Shown: positions 61,238 to 64,000 of the stretch, in pieces
Layout: every line of letters begins with the position of its first letter
Position numbering within the stretch: position 1 is the stretch's first letter
The notes under the pieces: generated by a model
Databases searched by the model: none
What the model was told of the DNA's origin: nothing
What the model saw: only the letters and a program-made list of their open reading frames with translations
DNA from: UBA652 sp964598235
Lineage (GTDB): Bacteria; Pseudomonadota; Gammaproteobacteria; Nitrosococcales; Methylophagaceae
Assembly: GCA_964598235.1 (NCBI GenBank)
Contig: CAZRAY010000002.1
Span: 1-64,000, forward strand
DNA: 64,000 bases
Direction of reading: 5' to 3'
Made by a program: the position numbers and the translations under genes

Positions 61238-62236
61238 ATGATGAAAAAATTAAAGTTTTTAACAATATTGGGTGTGGCTCTGTGTGCCAGTGTTTTGTAT
61301 GGTGCGGGTAGTTACGCGCGCGGGAATGAACTGCCAGGGTTACCTGCTTTTATCGATAAAATGACACAGGAACATGGGTTTGATAAGCAGGCATTACGTA
61401 AGTTGTTTTCATCTGTGGAAGTGAAAGATTCCATATTAAAGGCTATTTCACGGCCCGCCGAGAAAAGTAAGCCTTGGTATGATTATCGTAAAATTTTCTT
61501 AGGCAAAAAGCGGACTAATGGTGGTGTGCGCTTTTGGGATGAATATGCCGATGATTTAGCACGGGCAGAAGCTGAATATGGTGTGCCGGCTGAAATTATT
61601 GTCGCCATTTTAGGCGTAGAAACACGCTATGGCGGCAATGTGGGGGGGTATCGTGTGATTGATGCCTTATCAACGTTGGCTTTTCGATATCCAAAACGCA
61701 GCAAGTTCTTTACCTCAGAATTAGAGCACTTTTTATTGTTGACGCGAGAAGAAGGAAAATCATCGTTATTACCCGTTGGATCTTATGCGGGGGCGATGGG
61801 GTTAGCGCAGTTTATGCCGAGTAGTTATCGCCATTATGCAGTTGATTTTGATGGTGATAGTCAGCGTGATATTTGGCAAAACCCTACGGATGCCATAGGC
61901 AGTATTGCAAACTACTTAGCGGAACATGGTTGGGTGCGTGGACAGAGTATTGTGCATAAATCAAAAATATTATCAGGCTCACCTGCAGCCATGCTTGAAG
62001 CGGGCTTGAAGCCATCACTTAGCCGAGCGCAGTTGAAAGCGGCGGGTTTGTCTCTAATGGATCTACCTTGTGGGGAAGATAAGGTGTCACTGATTGAGTT
62101 GGAAAATACATCTGGGCCAGATTATTGGTTGGCCCGAAAGAATTTTTATGTGATTACACGTTATAACCATAGCCCCATGTATGCGATGGCTGTGACGCAG
62201 TTGGCGGATGAGATTCGCCAAGCACGGGGCCAATAA
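61238..62236 (+). CDS. mltB: membrane-bound lytic murein transglycosylase B
   Basis: Lytic transglycosylase that cleaves the glycan backbone; 332 residues. It has an N-terminal signal (hydrophobic 8-24); the catalytic Glu lies in AILGVETRYGG (Glu128), and SYAGAMGLAQFMPSSYR and AVDFDGDSQRDIW are family motifs. Starts ATG 61238 or, by spacing from AGGAAG, ATG 61241. Follows rodA by 7 bases and abuts rlpA. Confidence 0.94.
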   Translation: MMKKLKFLTILGVALCASVLYGAGSYARGNELPGLPAFIDKMTQEHGFDKQALRKLFSSVEVKDSILKAISRPAEKSKPWYDYRKIFLGKKRTNGGVRFWDEYADDLARAEAEYGVPAEIIVAILGVETRYGGNVGGYRVIDALSTLAFRYPKRSKFFTSELEHFLLLTREEGKSSLLPVGSYAGAMGLAQFMPSSYRHYAVDFDGDSQRDIWQNPTDAIGSIANYLAEHGWVRGQSIVHKSKILSGSPAAMLEAGLKPSLSRAQLKAAGLSLMDLPCGEDKVSLIELENTSGPDYWLARKNFYVITRYNHSPMYAMAVTQLADEIRQARGQ

Positions 62237-63058
62237 ATGCATTTAGGATGGCGCGTTTTTTTATTAACAGCCTTGTGTGGGCTGCTTGCAGCATGTGGTA
62301 GTACGCCGACACGAGATCGGGGGCCGATTGTTGATCGGGATGTTTCTCAGATTCCCGATGCGCAGCCTAGGGTAGAGCCGCGGAGTCGTTATGGTAATCC
62401 ACCACATTATGAGGTGTTTGGAAAACGATATTATACGCTGACGAGCAGTGCGGGCTATGAAGAACGCGGTATAGCGTCATGGTATGGTAAAAAATTTCAT
62501 GGTCGCAAAACATCGAATGGTGATACTTATGATATGTATGGGATGACCGCTGCCCATAAAACACTGCCATTACCAACCTATGTGGAAGTAACCAATTTAG
62601 ATAATGGGCAACGAGTGGTGTTACGTGTGAATGACCGAGGCCCTTTTCATGGCGATCGTTTAATCGATTTATCCTATGCTGCAGCAAAGAAATTGGGGGT
62701 GGTGAGTCAGGGCACCGCGCGGGTTAATGTGCGTGCGTTACCGATGCGTGGTGGGCAAGATAGAGGTGAACATTCCGAAACCTTTGCACTGCCAGAAGAT
62801 AACCTACCCGCAACGCGTTTGGATAATCAGTTAATATTTTTACAAGTGGGCGCTTATGCATCATTGCGAAGTGCGCAAGAAGTAAAAGAGGCGGTGCAAA
62901 GCCTCACAGGTGTGCCTGTTTCAATCAGGGAAATACAACGGCAAGGGATGGCGTTATATCGGGTGAGAGTGGGGCCATTAGTAAGCGCTGAGCAGGGGCA
63001 AGGATTGTCGCAGAGATTAGATAATCAAGGGTATGATTCGCAAATCGTAATCGAATGA
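62237..63058 (+). CDS. rlpA: septal-ring lytic transglycosylase RlpA
   Basis: Lipoprotein of 273 residues with lipobox LAAC (Cys20), a double-psi beta-barrel domain (GIASWYGKKFHGRKTSNGD; LRVNDRGPFHGDRLIDLSYAAA) and a C-terminal SPOR domain (about 195-273; FLQVGAYASLRSAQEV; YRVRVGPL) that binds denuded glycans. ATG directly follows the mltB stop. Confidence 0.94.
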   Translation: MHLGWRVFLLTALCGLLAACGSTPTRDRGPIVDRDVSQIPDAQPRVEPRSRYGNPPHYEVFGKRYYTLTSSAGYEERGIASWYGKKFHGRKTSNGDTYDMYGMTAAHKTLPLPTYVEVTNLDNGQRVVLRVNDRGPFHGDRLIDLSYAAAKKLGVVSQGTARVNVRALPMRGGQDRGEHSETFALPEDNLPATRLDNQLIFLQVGAYASLRSAQEVKEAVQSLTGVPVSIREIQRQGMALYRVRVGPLVSAEQGQGLSQRLDNQGYDSQIVIE

Positions 63059-63118
63059 GCAGCCTGAGCATGTGTGTTTTTCAGAGAAGCAAAATATTGA
63101 GGAGTAGTTGAGGTGGGA

Positions 63119-64000
63119 ATGAGAAAATTTCAAAAAGTGATGGTGGGCTTATTATTGGGGATGTTCGCTGGATTATCTGTTGGTGTGATGGCAGGCGGTG
63201 GGCTACCCACAATTTCAACAGATGTAAAACCAACGGTTGACGCCCCTGAAATTGCGGCAAAATCCTATTTTCTGATCGACCATAGCAGCGGTCGCGTATT
63301 GGTAGAACAGAATGCAGAACAACGTTTGCCGCCTGCGAGTATTACGAAGTTGATGACCGCTTATGTGGTGTCGAAGGAGTTGACGGCAGAGCGGATTAAC
63401 CTGGCGGATGAGGTGTTGATCAGTGAAAAAGCATGGCGGATGGTTGGGTCGCGTAGTTTTATTGAAGTGAATACAAAAGTGCCGGTGGAAGCATTATTGC
63501 GTGGCATGATTATTCAATCAGGGAATGATGCGGCGGTTGCGTTGGCGGAACATATTGCCGGCAGCGAAGAAAGTTTTGCAGGCATGATGAATGATTATGC
63601 GGCGCAGTTAGGGATGGAAAATACGCAGTACCGTAATTCAACGGGTTTGCCTGATCCCGATCACTACACAACGGCGAAAGATATTGCTATTTTGTCTTCG
63701 GCGATTATTCGGGAGTTTCCAGAACATTACAAATGGTATGCCGAGAAAGAATATACCTATAATGAAATCACGCAGCATAATCGTAATAAATTATTGTGGC
63801 GAGATAGCAGTGTTGATGGGCTTAAAACAGGGCATACGGATGAAGCAGGTTATTGTCTTGTTGCATCAGCAAAACGGGGTGAAATGCGCTTGATTTCTGT
63901 TGTGCTAGGTACCCGAAGTGAAGAGGCGCGCGCCCAAGAAACGCAAAAATTATTTGGTTATGGATTCCGATTTTTTGAAACACATATGTTGTATAAATCG
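63119..64000 (+). CDS. dacA: D-alanyl-D-alanine carboxypeptidase (PBP5/6-like), 5' part
   Basis: Low-molecular-weight PBP that trims terminal D-Ala from pentapeptide side chains. The frame is open to the window end (294 codons), so the C-terminal anchor is outside. After a signal peptide (to about 26) come SITK (Ser74-Lys77), SGN (134-136) and KTG (236-238), all three active-site motifs. ATG 63119 is used with GGAG and GAGG upstream; GTG 63113 is possible. Last gene seen of the mre-rod cluster. Confidence 0.95.
   Translation, partial: MRKFQKVMVGLLLGMFAGLSVGVMAGGGLPTISTDVKPTVDAPEIAAKSYFLIDHSSGRVLVEQNAEQRLPPASITKLMTAYVVSKELTAERINLADEVLISEKAWRMVGSRSFIEVNTKVPVEALLRGMIIQSGNDAAVALAEHIAGSEESFAGMMNDYAAQLGMENTQYRNSTGLPDPDHYTTAKDIAILSSAIIREFPEHYKWYAEKEYTYNEITQHNRNKLLWRDSSVDGLKTGHTDEAGYCLVASAKRGEMRLISVVLGTRSEEARAQETQKLFGYGFRFFETHMLYKS

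Noticed and set aside
63684..63893. Open frame of 69 codons on the + strand
   Set aside because: It lies in another frame within dacA, which shows all three penicillin-binding motifs.

Overview
The window is a chromosomal segment of a gammaproteobacterium of moderate G+C (low-to-mid 40s % by eye, not computed). The run greA-rlmE-ftsH-folP-glmM-tpiA-secG-tRNA-Leu(GAG), the 14-gene nuo operon, gatCA divergent from mreBCD, and mrdA-rodA-mltB-rlpA-dacA are gammaproteobacterial arrangements. An exact genus cannot be named from sequence alone. Gene starts include TTG, GTG and one probable ATT.

Layout. 1-7980: housekeeping block (end of carB, greA, a DUF4149 membrane protein, rlmE, ftsH, folP, glmM, tpiA, secG, tRNA-Leu) closed by a strong bidirectional terminator. 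7984-18972: accessory block lying between tRNA-Leu and nuoA. It holds a leftward operon (saccharopine-dehydrogenase-like, DUF2269, DoxX-like, acs), an aldehyde dehydrogenase divergent from an AraC regulator with a tandem operator between them, a DUF937 protein, a diguanylate cyclase, and an unusual DUF4124-trypsin protein. 19042-33738: complex I operon nuoA-N plus a DUF2818 protein. 33791-41106: Sel1-repeat protein, rluD, a small cytochrome c, an unknown anchored protein, and an operon of a GldA/GldF/GldG-like ABC system with DUF4340 and mutM. 41107-42133: two gene-poor stretches with inverted repeats, an EF-hand protein between them and a possible small RNA. 42134-45649: GlrK-QseG-GlrR-type two-component system. 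45843-49431: orphan GspF-like protein, then a bufferin-type RiPP cluster (two Cys-rich precursors, BufB/DUF692 oxidase, BufC/DUF2063 partner). 49452-52087: rpmB-rpmG, a TlpA-like lipoprotein thioredoxin, a catabolic-type acetolactate synthase. 52211-55281: an exported protein with an IPTL-CTERM-like tail behind a promoter containing an 11-G tract, a lipoprotein, gatA and gatC. 55401-64000: cell-shape and envelope cluster mreB, mreC, mreD, mrdA, rodA, mltB, rlpA and the start of dacA.

How parts work together. Complex I, acs and the aldehyde dehydrogenase point to aerobic respiration with acetate/aldehyde use; the AraC regulator very probably activates the aldehyde dehydrogenase. mreBCD/PBP2/RodA/MltB/RlpA/PBP5 form the elongasome and peptidoglycan trimming set of a rod-shaped cell. 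The buf cluster is a post-translationally modified metal-binding peptide system.

Most notable: (i) a probable phase-variable promoter (TTGCCT, 19-bp spacer containing G11, TATACT) for a surface-type protein; (ii) two paralogous bufferin precursors, one with a lipobox-like signal; (iii) a 265-bp element between mreB and mreC that folds into a near-perfect three-way junction; (iv) an mreC start that appears to be ATT; (v) two 21-bp direct repeats forming an AraC operator; (vi) a 158-bp inverted-repeat element near 41.2 kb.
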